Shown here in pieces: positions 47,761-60,611 of a DNA stretch of 64,000 bases (position 1 is the first letter of the stretch; the number at the start of each line of letters is the position of its first letter). The position numbers were made by a program, and so were the translations under genes. Source of the DNA: Apricaphanius iberus (lineage: Eukaryota > Chordata > Actinopteri > Cyprinodontiformes > Aphaniidae); contig JAPXFQ010002919.1 of assembly GCA_028564705.1 (NCBI GenBank), positions 496,001 through 560,000 of the forward strand, read 5' to 3'. The notes below the pieces were generated by a model, which worked only from the letters and a program-made list of their open reading frames with translations, had not been told where the DNA came from and searched no databases.

Positions 47761-48892
47761 GTCAATGGAGTGGTAAGTTATTCTGACCCTGTTTGGGCCA
47801 TGGATTGAACATATGTATGTGAATTTTAAAGACTCATTTTGATGCAGAGAAAACATATTTTCAACTGGTGGCAAAAGTTATTCTAGGTTTCATGTTTTAA
47901 CATGTATACTGGACTACAACTGAAGAAAAAGAAAAAATGGCTGTGAGATTAGCCAGCTCAGCCTCTTTACTTCAGGATGAAGAAAGGAGCATTCGGCTAC
48001 ACATCGACAAAACTACTATAAATTTGATTGTGTAGAAAGTGGTAGTTATGATGGAGGAGAAATGGTCTGTCAAGTGAGAGCCAGCTCTACAAGGTCTCTG
48101 TGTATTTTAAGTGCTAGCTAATGTTAGCTACATGACACCATATATGCGTCTTCTGATTTTCAGGCATTTTTATTGCAAATTTTTACATTTTGTCTTTAAT
48201 AGTCAGTATTTGTTACATTCATTCGTTGAATTAGAAAAAAGTTTATAAAGATATTTTTATCCAGAATCTCCAAGTCAATCCTTAAAACTGGAAAATACCA
48301 TCCCTTAAAAAGCAGATTTCTGCAGTACTACAAAAAGTCATGCATCTAAAGGCAAACCAAACACTTCTTACTGACTCCTTTTATTGATGTGAAGATGTAT
48401 CAGATTTATCATGCTTTTAGTTAGCAACTAATATAATGCAGGTAACAAATTAAGAAGCCATGCTGACATTATGCAAGCTAGTTGTTCCTTAATCATTTCA
48501 AAAACGTTCATTTGTGGGGGAATAGTGCAAAAAATATTATGATTAGATTTACCATTTAAGATTACAAAGGAAACAAAAAAGATTACAAATAAATATAATG
48601 AAAATGTGTGCAAAATATACAAAACAATGGCAATAGCTTGGGTTAAATTGTAACACAATAAGATAAACTCCAAAACTAAGTAGGCCTATATAAGAAGAAT
48701 CAATTTTCTCAGGCAGTGAGGTTTTCTCTAACCTCGATTCCCATGTGAACTCAACACCTCTTTTTTCTGGCCCCTCTGCTCTCAGTGTTAATAATACTAA
48801 CAGATTAATCATAATAATAAATTTCTCCATCACAGTTTGCATCACTAGTGTGCATGTGTGTGCATTCACATGAATACAGACTGCTCAATATG

Positions 48893-49092
48893 TATCTTTT
48901 TTTCTGCCTGCTGGTGTTGGAGTGTCTGGTGGTGCCTTTGTGTGCGGAAGCCTCACCTCTGTAAGTGGGCCCTAGGGAAGCTGTGACTGCAATGTAGCAT
49001 ACCATCACCAGTATCTGAATGAATGAACTTAGTGTAAAGTACGTTGTTGTCCTCTGACTGATAAATTGCTATACAAACGCAGGTCATTTAAA
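48893..49092 (+). repeat. tRNA-derived SINE, copy 2 (5'-truncated)
   Basis: It shares with the copy at 19598 the GCCTGCTGGT, GGCCC.AGGG.AGCTGTG and CACCA..TGAATGAATGA text and the tail GTAAAGTACGTTGTTGTCCT with CTGACTGATAAATTGCTATA. The B-box head is missing or eroded. Confidence 0.55.
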
Positions 49093-51440
49093 GTTTGAGT
49101 AAACTTTAACTTTTTGAAGGACTTTCTCAGTTTCCATTTGGGCATTTATTTTTTGTGTAACTCTGAGTCTATTTCTTTTACTGGATCATGTCATCATCTT
49201 CTTCCGTGTCAGTGTGTATGCCTTTAATATAACTATCTACAGTCTTTATCATTAAATGATTAACAACAGACACAGGATCTTTGAGCCTAATCATCTTTTA
49301 AATTGTTCAGTTGTTACAAGAAAGGTGACATCTAGGTTTGCTGTGGTCACTCTTGCTCAAGAAGATTTTTTTTTTTATTCCATGCAAGACTTCTTTCAGG
49401 TTCTCTGTGGAGTTTGAGAGAATATCTGACACTTGGCAAACTGTTGAAGAGGCAGCAAGATTGGATCTGACCACGTAAGGATGAACAGATTGCAGTGTTC
49501 TTGAAGATGCAGGCAGGACATCCGATAGGCAAGCACAGAATAAAGTTGACCTATATGAAGCATTTACTGTTGACGTTCATCCCTTGACAAACAAGCTGGA
49601 TAACACACACACCTAGAGTAAGCGACCCTCTCCATAACAGCGTCTCTGACTCTGAACGGGGCTGGCAGCTAACATGCTTCTACATCCAGATACTGTTGAG
49701 TATATATCTGATTGAAAACTTAAAATATCAGTGTTAAAGGTAAGTGCCGGGGCCCATTGATACCATTAGCCAGTACATAGTTACCATGGAGAGAGTAGCT
49801 TCAGGCTCATGGACAAACCTGTTTAGCAGCAGTAGAGCCGTCTGACGTAGAATCCACTTTAGCAGCTGTGATGTCAGTCGGGCTCTCTGTGAGCTTCACA
49901 TTCCCCCGGTTAGCTAGGTGCTTGCTCAAGTTGGAAGTTGAGTTTTTCGCTGTAGATAAAAGTATCTTTCCAACGCAGCGGACACTAATATTTTTGTTGT
50001 TTTTACAGAATCATACTGAAAGTAGTGCCGATACTTCAACCATCAAACCCTGAATGCTCGCGCTCTATCCTGCGTTCCATTGTTGTCTGTTGCTTTCTAT
50101 CGCGGATATCGCATGCCTATATGTCCATACTTGCCAACCTTGAGACCTCAAAATTGTGGAGATATTTAAAAGGGCCAGTGTTTAAAAAAAGAAAATAAGA
50201 AATACTTGCATTTTACAGTATTTATATAGCAATAATGTAAGTTAAATTAAACCGTCGCTACACTTTCCTGTAGAAAAGCTTTTGTGAAAAGTTTCAATGT
50301 TTTGATTTGTGATTGTATTTAATTTTTCGCCAATCGCTTAAATTGTTTGAAACGCAATCAGTTAGAAGCTACATTGTCACATAAACCTCAGTAAAAAAAA
50401 GACTTTAAATGTCAGTTTAACAGATGAAAACAGATGAAAAATGTGACCAGCTCAGATTGGGTCCCCACTAGAAGAACATCTTTGCTTTTATTTTGGTGCT
50501 TCAGTCCCAGACCCACCCTGGGCCTCTTTTAGCCCTCTTTATTCACCTCTTGGATATGCCACTGCTCAGCAGCACTGAACGGAATAGGATTAAGAATAGT
50601 CACTTATTCATAATTCTAAACACTCACAGGAGTCTCTGTGTCACGAGAGAGTGAGAAAGTATTTTTCCTTACTTTGATCTCAGGGCAGTATTGAGTCTGT
50701 TGATTTTGACATTGTAACTTATTAAAAAGAATTTCAGATTTAAGAAAAGCAATCAAAACTCTTTTGTTAAAAAGTAAATAAATAAAAATAGGAAGTTATT
50801 GGAAACCAATTCTTTCTCTAAAGAAATTCTTGTCTTGGCACAGAACAGCAGATTTCTGCTGCACATCAGTTTGGTTTCGTTTAGGGCAACCATACACTGC
50901 GACAATGATGCAGGCCGCACAACAGAGATACTTTCCTCCCAAAGGAATGCAGCAATCATCAACACACCTGTGAATTTTAATGGAGGATATTCACACCCCT
51001 TTTTTTTTTACCAGCTTGCAAGGTTGGCCATTTTAGTTGGTGGTATAACTGAAAATGAGCCTGTGATGGACGCATGCTACCAGCTACAGTACTAGCATTT
51101 GGATTCTGGGCTGTTGGACTGGAGGGGGAAAGGGTACCAATGCTGCATTCCATTTGTCTCGGATACTCGGGCGTCCAAGTTACTGTACACGAGAAAGTGA
51201 CGTAATTCCCCACTTAAAGTATTCCAGTTTGTCTCACTACACTCCGAACACAAAGAACATGGATGCTTTGAGGGCAGCAGCTGTCGAGGGGCGGGCAATT
51301 CATTTTATTCTATTGAATATAATAAGGTGATTAAAAATATTCCACGGGCTCTGATCCACGTAGTCAAGAAATCCATTTCAAAACTTTAAACAATATTTAC
51401 CCATCAAACCACTTTATTCAAACTAGATTCAAATTCAGTG
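49093..51440. other. Intergenic; possible old repeat at 49830-50110
   Basis: The stretch 49830-50110 (AGCAGCTGTGATGTCAGTCG, CCCCCGGTTAGCTA, TCTTTCCAACGCAGCGGAC) has the feel of a fish non-autonomous repeat, but no inverted ends were found. The rest shows nothing. Confidence 0.3.
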
Positions 51441-51454
51441 TTGAAAAAGTATAT

Positions 51455-51800
51455 ACAAACAAGCGGATGAATCAACAAACATCTCTTCTATGAATGTGGC
51501 AAAATTATGGATCTTTGGAAATCACTTCAGCAGTGGCTTAACTCTAATAAAACTAATATAAATAATTTCCTAGTTGAAGATATTCTGTTTGGAATTATAC
51601 TAAAATATAAAAAAATGAATTCTTAATGAACAATTTTGTAATCATTACAAAAGTATTTTATACATAAATGCCGATGCACCAAAACTCCTCCTACCTGGAA
51701 TAATCTAAAAAATGAAATGAAATTGCTGTCGAGATCTTTAAATAAAATGTCTACAAAAATGCAATAAAACTACATGATTTCATAAAGAACAGAAATCCCC
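51455..51800 (+). mobile_element. L1-like LINE ORF2 C-terminal fragment
   Basis: The plus strand gives NKHLFYECGKIMDLWKSLQQ then WLNSNKTNINNFLVEDILFG, and after a frame change KYFIHKCRCTKTPPTWNNLK. This follows the L1 ORF2 tail pattern HLFY.C..I..FW....WLN...DILFG...KYFIHKCK. The frameshift and stops make it inactive. Confidence 0.6.
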
Positions 51801-52306
51801 TTCAGGAAGTTTATGTAATGTGGAAGGTTTTTGTTCTCACTCAAACTCCCTTTGTGAATCGGTTTGAATTATACACATCTCTTTATTTTATTTGTTTTCT
51901 TTTGTTCAACTTCGTCCATTTTTGAATGTTTCCTCATGTTTGGCTGGTATAAGAGACTACAAATCTCAAGGTTGTGACAAGCACATGGACTTTGGAGTTA
52001 TTTTTGTAATACGGTATATCGATTGTTTTGAATTGTAGTTGTCTTACTTAAAATAAAAAGTAAATGTTTTTAGTGACATAGCATCTTCAGCAGAACAGCA
52101 TGAAAAAAACGCTGTACATTGTATTGCATGCACAGCAAGGCCGTCCAGTGTATAAATTGGTGACTGGATTAAAGCAGAAATTTAGTCAAGTGTGTAAGAG
52201 CATTTAAAAATGACATTGAAATGACCAGCATAGTACAAATACAAAGAAAATATATCTCAACTACGGGTGCAGCCATCTTTGTTCTCCGAGCTACCCGCTG
52301 TACTCC

Positions 52307-52983
52307 GGGTGTTTCTCAATGTCAAAGCGCCTCGACTGCCTGGGTAGGCGAGGCGCCTTGTTTACGAGGACACTGTTCTTCCTTGGTCAAAAAAAACGGT
52401 TTGGAACAAACTTGCTTTACGTGACCGCGGCTGCCGGTTTACGTGGTCTGTTTACGTCCCGCCCATCGTAGTAGCATTGTAGCGTAGTAATATTACTTCA
52501 ACCATGAAACTGGAAATGTATAACGAGAGTTTTACTTTTTTTCATATGTCAGTTAAATCAAATGTGCAAACGAATTAGTACCTGGTAGCCACCGAAGGTG
52601 CAACTACTAAGCAACTAACGAACCATATATAACTTCTTTGGACCTAAACAATAATAATAAAAAAAATAAAACAAACATTTTAGATATAAGCCCAATAGTT
52701 AAAATTAGTTGACTTACATTTAAAATAGAAATTTACCCCCGAAGTAGGTGCTGCTGGCTCCTACCGCGGTGTAGTCTAGGAAATTTTTGACAGAGAGAAG
52801 CCATCAAGGCACGTCTGATGTATCGTTGGATAGTTTGCTAAACGGCTAACAAACTGAGGACAGATTCCTCGGTAGAACATGAACATTGGAACACGCCTTG
52901 GCGCTCCCTGATGACGTATCTCCTAGGCAACCGGGGCGGGACCAAGGCATCAAAGCGAGGTTCCTGGGCATTGAGAAACACCC
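52307..52983. mobile_element. Non-autonomous DNA transposon with GGGTGTTTCTCAATG ends
   Basis: GGGTGTTTCTCAATGTCAAA at 52307 is mirrored by CATTGAGAAACACCC at the right, with further inward matching around GCCTCG and CGAGG. About 677 bp, no transposase. Such ends are common in fish elements; the superfamily is not certain. Confidence 0.6.
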
Positions 52984-55486
52984 TCGGTCTACTATCCAAA
53001 GATCTGAGTTGGACCTCAAAATTTCTGACCAAAAGGGTGCGTGTCTTGGTGAAATGATGCGAGGCAACTGTGAGATATCCGACTTTCCGACTCGGAAAGG
53101 TTAACTGCAATGCTGCACAAGTACCCAGGACCCGAGGCAGGGCCTTAGAAGTCAGTTTTCTATACATGCATATACATGCACTAAAGTTTGTATGGCATTT
53201 ATGTACAAATAAAAAAGGTCCCGTGCAAAACTAAACTTGTAGTTAGGCACTCGTTTGGTATGTAAAACAATAATTTTCATGCTGAACAGGGCCGTACCGC
53301 CCCTCTTGAATAACTGTAAATGGTACAACCCCACAGGTGGTTCTGTTGTGGTGAATCAGTTGATTAGAAACTGAGCTGGAGTAGCCGTGGAAGGAAATAG
53401 GAAGACAGGGGAAGAGTCTTCCCTTAAGAAAGGAAAACCAGGGGCTCAAAAATGAAGAGAAAAAAAGATTAAATAGAGAAAGACTTATATGTATTGTATT
53501 TGGTAGGGGGGCCTGGCAAGATTGTTGCTGCACAGAGCCCAAAAATTGGTGCTAAGCCTGCTTGCATTTCTTGATTGATTTCAAAGAAAAAACACGAAAA
53601 CAGGGCCTTTAGAAAGTAAAAAAAGCCAGATTAATTTACATCAGAAGGTTCAACATACATTTTTTTTAATGTGTTTCAATGTGTTATAGTAATGCTTCAC
53701 AACCCTGGATGATTTATTTTACTGTTGGACCAACTGTTGATAAGTAGGTCCTCCTTTTGCTTATATGTTGTTTCTTGAAGACTGAAACTAACTGGAATAT
53801 CAAAGCCTGATGTTAAAAGCTCTAGTAAATAACTTCATGTAGTATACACGTTTAGTCTACAAATTTATGATGCCCATAAAAAAAACCCCAAAAGACCATG
53901 TGATGCAGCTGTACATGATGCAAAGTCCAGTCAGATTTATGTTTTTCTGCTTAAGCAATAGATCGTTTTTAGAGCATATACAGTAAGGTGTTTTTTTTCT
54001 TAACATGACTTTTTGCCAAAAAGTGGACATGAGTGAAAAAAATGTAAATTCTTGCCATCACATTGAACTTTGAGGACGTTTAACACTGCTAGGAGTAAAA
54101 AATAAAAGCTATAGGGTGTGTGATATATGAGAACAGTCGTTGGCACCCCAGAGAGCAGAGAGCAAACAGAGAAAATAATTAAGAGAGGGAATTCGGGTAA
54201 CTTTGGAAACTACCTTCTGCCATGCAACAACGACCCTGAGATGTCAGCACAGTCAGAGAGAGAGAGAGAGTATTAAGGTAGTGAAGGGAAAGAGAAAAAT
54301 CTATTTCATTTCACAAGGGTAAAAGGTCCAGTCCGCTTCTGCCTAGTGTGGGGCAGTAATTGAAACAGAGACTGAAAATGTTAAGATATTTACAGGAAAC
54401 ATCTGTGTTTCAGTAATGGATGCTGGTAAAGCACCAGTGAATGACGCAGTGTTGTTGAAGTTTTGGTCCTGCTCTGCTTATGGTTTGTTCTCATCATTAT
54501 TGCTTTTCTGCAGGTGATTAAATTATATCAGGTAAGTAGGTGTCACTTTACAATATTTGTGAACTACTGCTGTTAAAATAATGAGGTACAATAATAATAC
54601 ATGTGCTACTGTTAAGCAGTTTTTTTTCTTCTTTCCAAATGCAATCAAAACCAGATACATGCATAGGGCCTACTCTTTAAAAAAGACAACCTTTTATTTT
54701 TCTCTCTGGTGGTCAATCAAGCAAAACTTTTCTTTTTTTCTTTCAGTTAGGATTACCCAACTTATTCCCATCTACTTAGAGTTCTCTGTATACACTCATT
54801 GTTGTGCACTGCTCCTCAAACTGTGAAACTATGAAACTCTGACCACTGCTATTGGTCTATGAGATGAATTATAATATTGATGAAGGCTGACATACATTAC
54901 AATTATTAGCATATATGTTTGTATATATACATGTATGCATGTACTATTAGCAATGTAGCATATCAACATTAATATGCCATCAATTTCACCCTTTAGAGGT
55001 GTGAGAGGTGTGAATTATTATGTATATTGAATCGACACTTGGAAAGGCACTTAAACTGTAAAAGAAGTTATAATTTATGCAATTTTCTCTCTCCATTTCT
55101 ACTTGTAGAGTCATAGGGTCAAGCTTAATCTCACCCAGAGAAAATGGAAATTTACTCTGAGATGTTTTTGTACCCATCTCTTTTTTAGTTTCTTTCTGCC
55201 TCCTTTTTCTTATCGTCAGCCAAGAGGAAGTATGTTTGAAGGCAGTCTCAGCTGTCTTGGGCTTCAGGTTGACGCTGATGGGTGTGATGTGGCTTTCTTT
55301 TTGTGAATAAATTATCATTATTTTTCCTGGCTTTCAAGGGACTCTTTTTGCAAAACTGAACAGTTTATATTGCTTGTTTGCACATCTTTCTTTTAATTGT
55401 ACAACGGAACTAATGAGAAATACAAATGCTAAGGACAGATGAAGACTTAAAAAAAAGTTTTTAAAAAAAGGATCAAGAACTACAGA

Positions 55487-55491
<5 letters not shown>
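52984..55491. other. Intergenic, nothing recognised
   Basis: AT-rich DNA with an (AG)n run at about 54253-54270. No exon or element recognised. Confidence 0.35.

Positions 55492-55542
<51 letters not shown>
55492..55542 (+). repeat. (TA)n microsatellite at left edge of large element
   Basis: About 25 TA units directly outside the left inverted end. The right end is also followed by a short TA run, so a TA-rich target is likely. Confidence 0.9.
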
Positions 55543-55547
<5 letters not shown>

Positions 55548-55588
55548 GGCATGCCGTTCAGGAAAAATATTATATATTTATATTGATA
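55543..55588 (+). repeat. Outer inverted end, left
   Basis: TATTATGGCATGCCGTTCAG followed by an A-rich and TATATTTATATTGATATG stretch. It contains the palindrome GGCATGCC. Mirrors 63941-63989 almost perfectly. Confidence 0.85.
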
Positions 55589-56018
55589 TGTTTGAATATA
55601 TGGAATGAACCTTGAATATATGGAATGAACGTCTGAATATATTGAATCAACCTTGAATATATGGAATGAACCTTGAATATATGGAATGAACGTCTGAATA
55701 TATTGAATCAACCTTGAATATATGGAATCAACCTTGAATATATGGAATGAACGTCTGAATATATTGAATCAACATTGAATATATGGAATCAACCTTGAAT
55801 ATATGGAATCAATCTTGAATATATGGAATGAACGTCTGAATATATTGAATCAACCTTGAATATATGGAATCAACCTTGAATATATGGAATGAACCTTGAA
55901 TATATGGAATGAACGTCTGAATATATTGAATCAACCTTGAATATATTGAATCAACCTTGAATATATGGAATGAACGTCTGAATATACTGAATCAACCTTG
56001 AATATATGGAATCAAAGT
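55589..56018 (+). repeat. Left minisatellite array (~20-bp unit, about 20 copies)
   Basis: Units such as TGAATATATGGAATGAACCT alternate with TGAATATATTGAATCAACCT and a GAACGTC variant, giving a rough higher-order pattern. Non-coding. Same family as the right array but in the opposite orientation. Confidence 0.95.
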
Positions 56019-57115
56019 TTGGCCTCAAGGATTATGGGTAATGTAGTAGATTAGTATGGCTGTCTGAATGCTGAAGTTGGCTTCCATTTATAATTAGGAA
56101 AATGCCTAAAAGGTTACTCCAACTGATGTTTCACTGTTTAAAGTATCTATGTTTTGTAGTTTTTAGACTAGAGCAGATTAAAGCTGCTTGGATCAGTGAG
56201 AAATTAGGTGGAATTGCCCTTTGGCCGTGTCCCGAATCAGAGGCTAGAATCAGAAGCCAACTTCAGCCTCATGCTGGAGGAACCATGTTATCACTCGACA
56301 CCAAAGCTGCAAGAAGAAGCTCTGGATGTTCGCCTGGAGACCGACAGCTGAAATGGGTAAATTTAGATATTTATATGATGATGAATGTAGATTTAGTATA
56401 CCCGTATATGTGACTGTAAACACATTAAAACATGTGAACTGCAGTTAGCAGCAGGTTGCAGTTAGCTTGTGCTTTGCGACCTACAGTAGTTTGATGTGCT
56501 AACATCTCTGTTTTGCTTTATATTCTTGTAAAATCAGTGTAATTAGGTTAATTCCAGATAAATTATGTGGTGTTTGGTTTTTATCCAAATGTTGTCGATT
56601 CAGACGCTAACACATAAACCAAGGGAATAAATATGCTGGGCGTGCATCAAATGATTTTCAGACTAAAGACGGGCAGACTTTAGAAATCTTGCTGGAGTCT
56701 CTGCGCGCTCCCGCCGTCTTTATCGGTAAATGTAAGGCGATTTATGCCAGTGTTTTTGTTTGATATCATTGCAAATCCTAGTGTAGTCGTAGTGACATAA
56801 ACAACCAACAACAAATAAAGCCGTTCTCGCTCAGGCGGAGCGCAACGCTACAGAGCTCAGCAGGGGTCCGGTGCAGAAATAAAATCATCCTGGATAGTTT
56901 TCATTCACTAGACCCTTTCAAAAGACAATCCTGCCATCAGTGCTGGCATTAATAGTGCCCATCAATGAGCCTTCTTAATTACTTCAACTATACAGTAGCC
57001 TACTACTTTGTAACTGTAGTGCATGATGTAAATATTGTCAATAAATTTTTCGCTGCTGTTACAGTACAACCAAATTTCCCCATGTTGGTCAATTAAAGGA
57101 TTATTCTATTGTATT
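56019..57115. other. Interior left part of large element; candidate exons unproven
   Basis: The open frame 56102-56413 (for example EQIKAAWISEKLGGIALWPC) has a possible donor near 56356. A 64-nt segment at 56662-56725 lies between TTTTCAG and GTAAAT. Neither matches a family I know, and they may be chance. A LINE-like tail (CCAAATTTCCCCATGTTGG) stands at about 57070-57115. Confidence 0.25.
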
Positions 57116-59149
57116 CTATTCTGGTCACTCATAAGAACACAGTCTGTGGCAACAATTTGCCCAATCAGGTGCTTTCACAATATATTATGTGGCGGTACAG
57201 TGGTGGTGTCCGGGCTGTTCATGTGCAGGGTTACATATCAAGTGTGAGACCGTAGAGTCTGTGGTAAACCGTAGAAAATAGATGGAAATAACTAGTTTTT
57301 TATCCCAATTGAAGCCCCGCTCCTCAAGACTGTTTGCAAGCCGCTCCAAACGGTGGCCGACCTTCACAGTCCCCATGAAGGACTAATCTGCTCCTCAGCT
57401 CTAAAGGCCTGAAGCTCCCAGACCTCAGCATCACTCCAGTTTACCATTTCAGATTATACAGTTTACAAATGCTGAAGGAACTCCCCATGTTTACTTACAT
57501 TTTACATAGTGTTGCCCACTAGGGCTCAGCCCACATTCAACACATCATCATGACATCACTCTCTATAACTATCAAGCTTCCCAACACGAATGCTGCTATA
57601 TTCCCACAATGCCATGCCACCATTGAGAATTCATAAGACGCACTGTGCCAGTAATATTACTCGAATATGCGGATGATTAATGTTTAAGTGAGCGTTCAGG
57701 GTCAACCTTCAGACTGACTGGCAGATAAACTAATTCGACTGAAAACTATCCGTTTTGAAATAATTAAACCACTTGGTTTAATTCAGTTTTAATTACAGGC
57801 TGACTTTGTGAAACAGGTTTTGGAATAAAATACTTTGAATAAAACTGGCTAAAATATAAAATATATCTTTTAGTGAAAATTTACAATTCAGTAATGTGTT
57901 TTATAAATAAATCCATGAAAATTTTAAAGAAAAAGACAAATATTTCAATACTAATGAAACTAACTTTATAGAATTAATACAGGCGTTTACAGTTTCTGTT
58001 TTCTTTGATTTTTTTAAATACTGGCTTTTTTATTTACAAAATGCATCATTGATTATTGTTCTATTTGTTTTTCGGCGGAGTTGATAGGATCTTGGAGATA
58101 ATCCAGGAACTAAAGGAACTGATGTTCTTTCCTTAGCAACATAAAATTGCATCATCACTTCTTTTCCAACTTTTATTTTTAGAAATCAAGCATATGTTTT
58201 TATGACCTCACTGACTTCTCTTTTAAATGTGACACTTTTCAGAATATTTTAAAGATGTTGTAAAGTACCTACAGAATATTTCTTTGTGAATAACCCTTAC
58301 ATACATAAACTGAATGAAATTAAATACATAGGTTCTGTAATTGTCATGAATTGAATTGCCAACCAGAAGTTAAATTAAAGGTATTTGTTCAGTTAAGAAC
58401 ATTAGCATGACTTCCTGTGATTTGATTTCTTTTTTAATGGAATTCACAACTAATCATATTTGGTCAGCAACGGAATAAAAGTGCATAACACTTGTTTCAT
58501 TGGTGGTTCACCTTTTCTGTCTTTTGTCCCTCAGTATGACGTGTCTGGGCCAACCTTCCCCTTCGTGTATCCACTACTTTTCCTTCTGGATTGGCACCTA
58601 ACCGGGGAGCATCAAGGTTGATGAAGAGCCAAAAGGAAAATCTTTGACCACAAATAAATTCTCATAACAAGAATAAAACATTCATCTATCTTTCACAGCT
58701 TTCACTATTGTTTTTTTCACTGTATAATAATCTGTGCTTAAAACATTTTAGCAGTTAATTCTGATCTTACTTTAACAATTAGGAAAATGATTTATGAGGT
58801 CACTGGTGTTCATGGCTAACCAAAAACAGGTTTTTGTTTTAGTTCTTTGTTGTATTGTATCTGAACACACTTTTTAATCAGCACATGCAGGAATTCAACA
58901 CATTAACCACAAAGAGTGGGATATGATTCTGTATTCTACAACTGGAAATTCAGAGATTTTGAGGTGCCTAAATCTTTTCCAAGTTTATTTTAAAGCATAA
59001 CTGGACACGTAACAAAGCTGTTGCCTTTAAAAAAATGTTACGCTTTCTGCAGCAGACATTCTGTCAATTATCGTAGCTAGTTGGCATGAAAAGGAGAAAG
59101 AGGAACCCTGTGCTCTGACATTGTGTAGATGAGTTCCTTGGGTTCCTTC
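57116..59149. other. Interior of large element, nothing recognised
   Basis: A minus-strand open frame at 57185-57376 (VGHRLERLANSLEERGFNWD) is protein-like but unrecognised. The rest is AT-rich with no pattern. Confidence 0.3.
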
Positions 59150-59530
59150 TAATGCCTGACAATGCTAGACCTCATGTGGCTGGAGTGTGTCAGTACTTCC
59201 TGCAGAATGGAGAGATTGATACTGGACTGGCCTGTCCGTTTCCCAGACCAGAATCCAGTTGAGCTCATCTGGGGCATCACGTCGTGTTCCATCCACCAAC
59301 ACCACGTTACACCACAGATGAGAGTTGGTGGATGTTTTAGTCCAGGTCTGGCAGAAGATCCCTCAGGAGATCATCCGCCACCTCATCAGGAGCATGCCCG
59401 GTGTTGTAGGGAGATCGTACAGGCAGGTGGAGGCCACAATACTGAGCCTCATTCTGACTTGTTATAAGAACATTAAATCAAAGTTGGATCAGCCTGTAAT
59501 GTGTTTTCTACTTAAATTTGGAGTGTGACT
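59150..59530 (+). mobile_element. Tc1-like transposase C-terminal fragment
   Basis: In shifting frames: DNARPHVAGVCQYFLQNGEI, DWPVRFPDQNPVELIWG and VLVQVWQKIPQEIIRHLIRS followed by MPG. This matches the Tc1 pattern DNARPH.A...FL....I..DWP..SPDLNPIE..W and the closing IP...I..L..SMP. Frameshifted and truncated. Confidence 0.7.
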
Positions 59531-59639
59531 TCAAATCCAGACCTCTCTGGGTTCAATTTGATTTCCATTGATAATTGATCATTCTATTTGTATAATTGTT
59601 TTGTCAACTATGTAAAGAACAATGTGTTTTAATAAGAAT

Positions 59640-60135
59640 AGAGTAAAATAATCCTTTAATTGTCCCACAAGGGGAAATTTGGTCTTAAAAGCAGCAACAA
59701 CAAAAACACATATACAAACTGAACAGGAAACAGAACAGAAAGAAAATATTTACATGTACAATACTTACAAAAACAGGTTAAGTAAAGATAAGGTGTTAAA
59801 CCCAGGTTGAGTGCAAACAGCAGGATGCTTAAAGATGTTTAAATAATTAGAATTTTAGAAAAGTGCAGATTCCGCATTTACTGTGCCTTAAAAAGTATAT
59901 GTAAGTAATTTCCAATAAGTTAGTATATAGTCTGTGAAAAAGAATGTGCAAGTTATAACAGTATTAGTGTTCGGTTGATTAGTGCAATTTACAGCAGTAA
60001 TGTAAAAATCTATGTTGGAAGCAGTATCGATTATAAAATCTGACAGCTGCATAAAGTAAGGACCTGTAGAAATACTCCTTCATGAATCTAGGATGCAGCA
60101 GTCTGTCACTGAAGGACCTCTGCAGTTCAACATTT
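59640..60135 (-). mobile_element. LINE 3' fragment, copy in minus orientation
   Basis: The left edge AATAATCCTTTAATTGTCCC and ACAAGGGGAAATTTGG is the 3' tail of a fish LINE. At the right, the minus strand encodes RSFSDRLLHPRFMKEYFYRS and LLYAAVRFYNRYC, the C-terminal end of the reverse transcriptase ORF. Same family as 60612-61136. Confidence 0.65.
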
Positions 60136-60611
60136 ATTTTAATCGTTATGGTCTAGGATTTGTTATTTTAGTGTTTATTTTTTGAGGTTGGGTTTATGTA
60201 ATCCTTTAGTGGATGGATTTCAAAATGTACCATTTATTTATCAATGAAATAATGTTTCTTTTATAATCAGTATGTTTAATTAAAAAAAGAGAGGATGCCA
60301 AAAAAATTCAACTATTTGTTATAATACCATCTTCATTTAAGTGAAGCAATATAGTTTGTAAATCCCAAGAGGAAAATTATAAAATTTGCTGACAAATTAT
60401 AAGATCATTTTGAGATCATCCATATTGCAGATGAGTATCATAGCTCATCAGTAAGAAACACAGGGATGCTTTATGTCAGAGATTACAAATGGGGAAGAAA
60501 AAAATCCCTCCAATATATTTTACCCTTTTTCTATGTATATACAGTATAACAACTGGAGATAGTGATGCAAAGAAGGATTATTCATAAAATTAAAACAAAT
60601 TATGGACAACC

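Noticed and set aside
51135..51300. Possible inverted partner of the sequence at 52840-53110
   Set aside because: Shared words such as GCTGCA and ACTCGG are too short; no consistent alignment was found.
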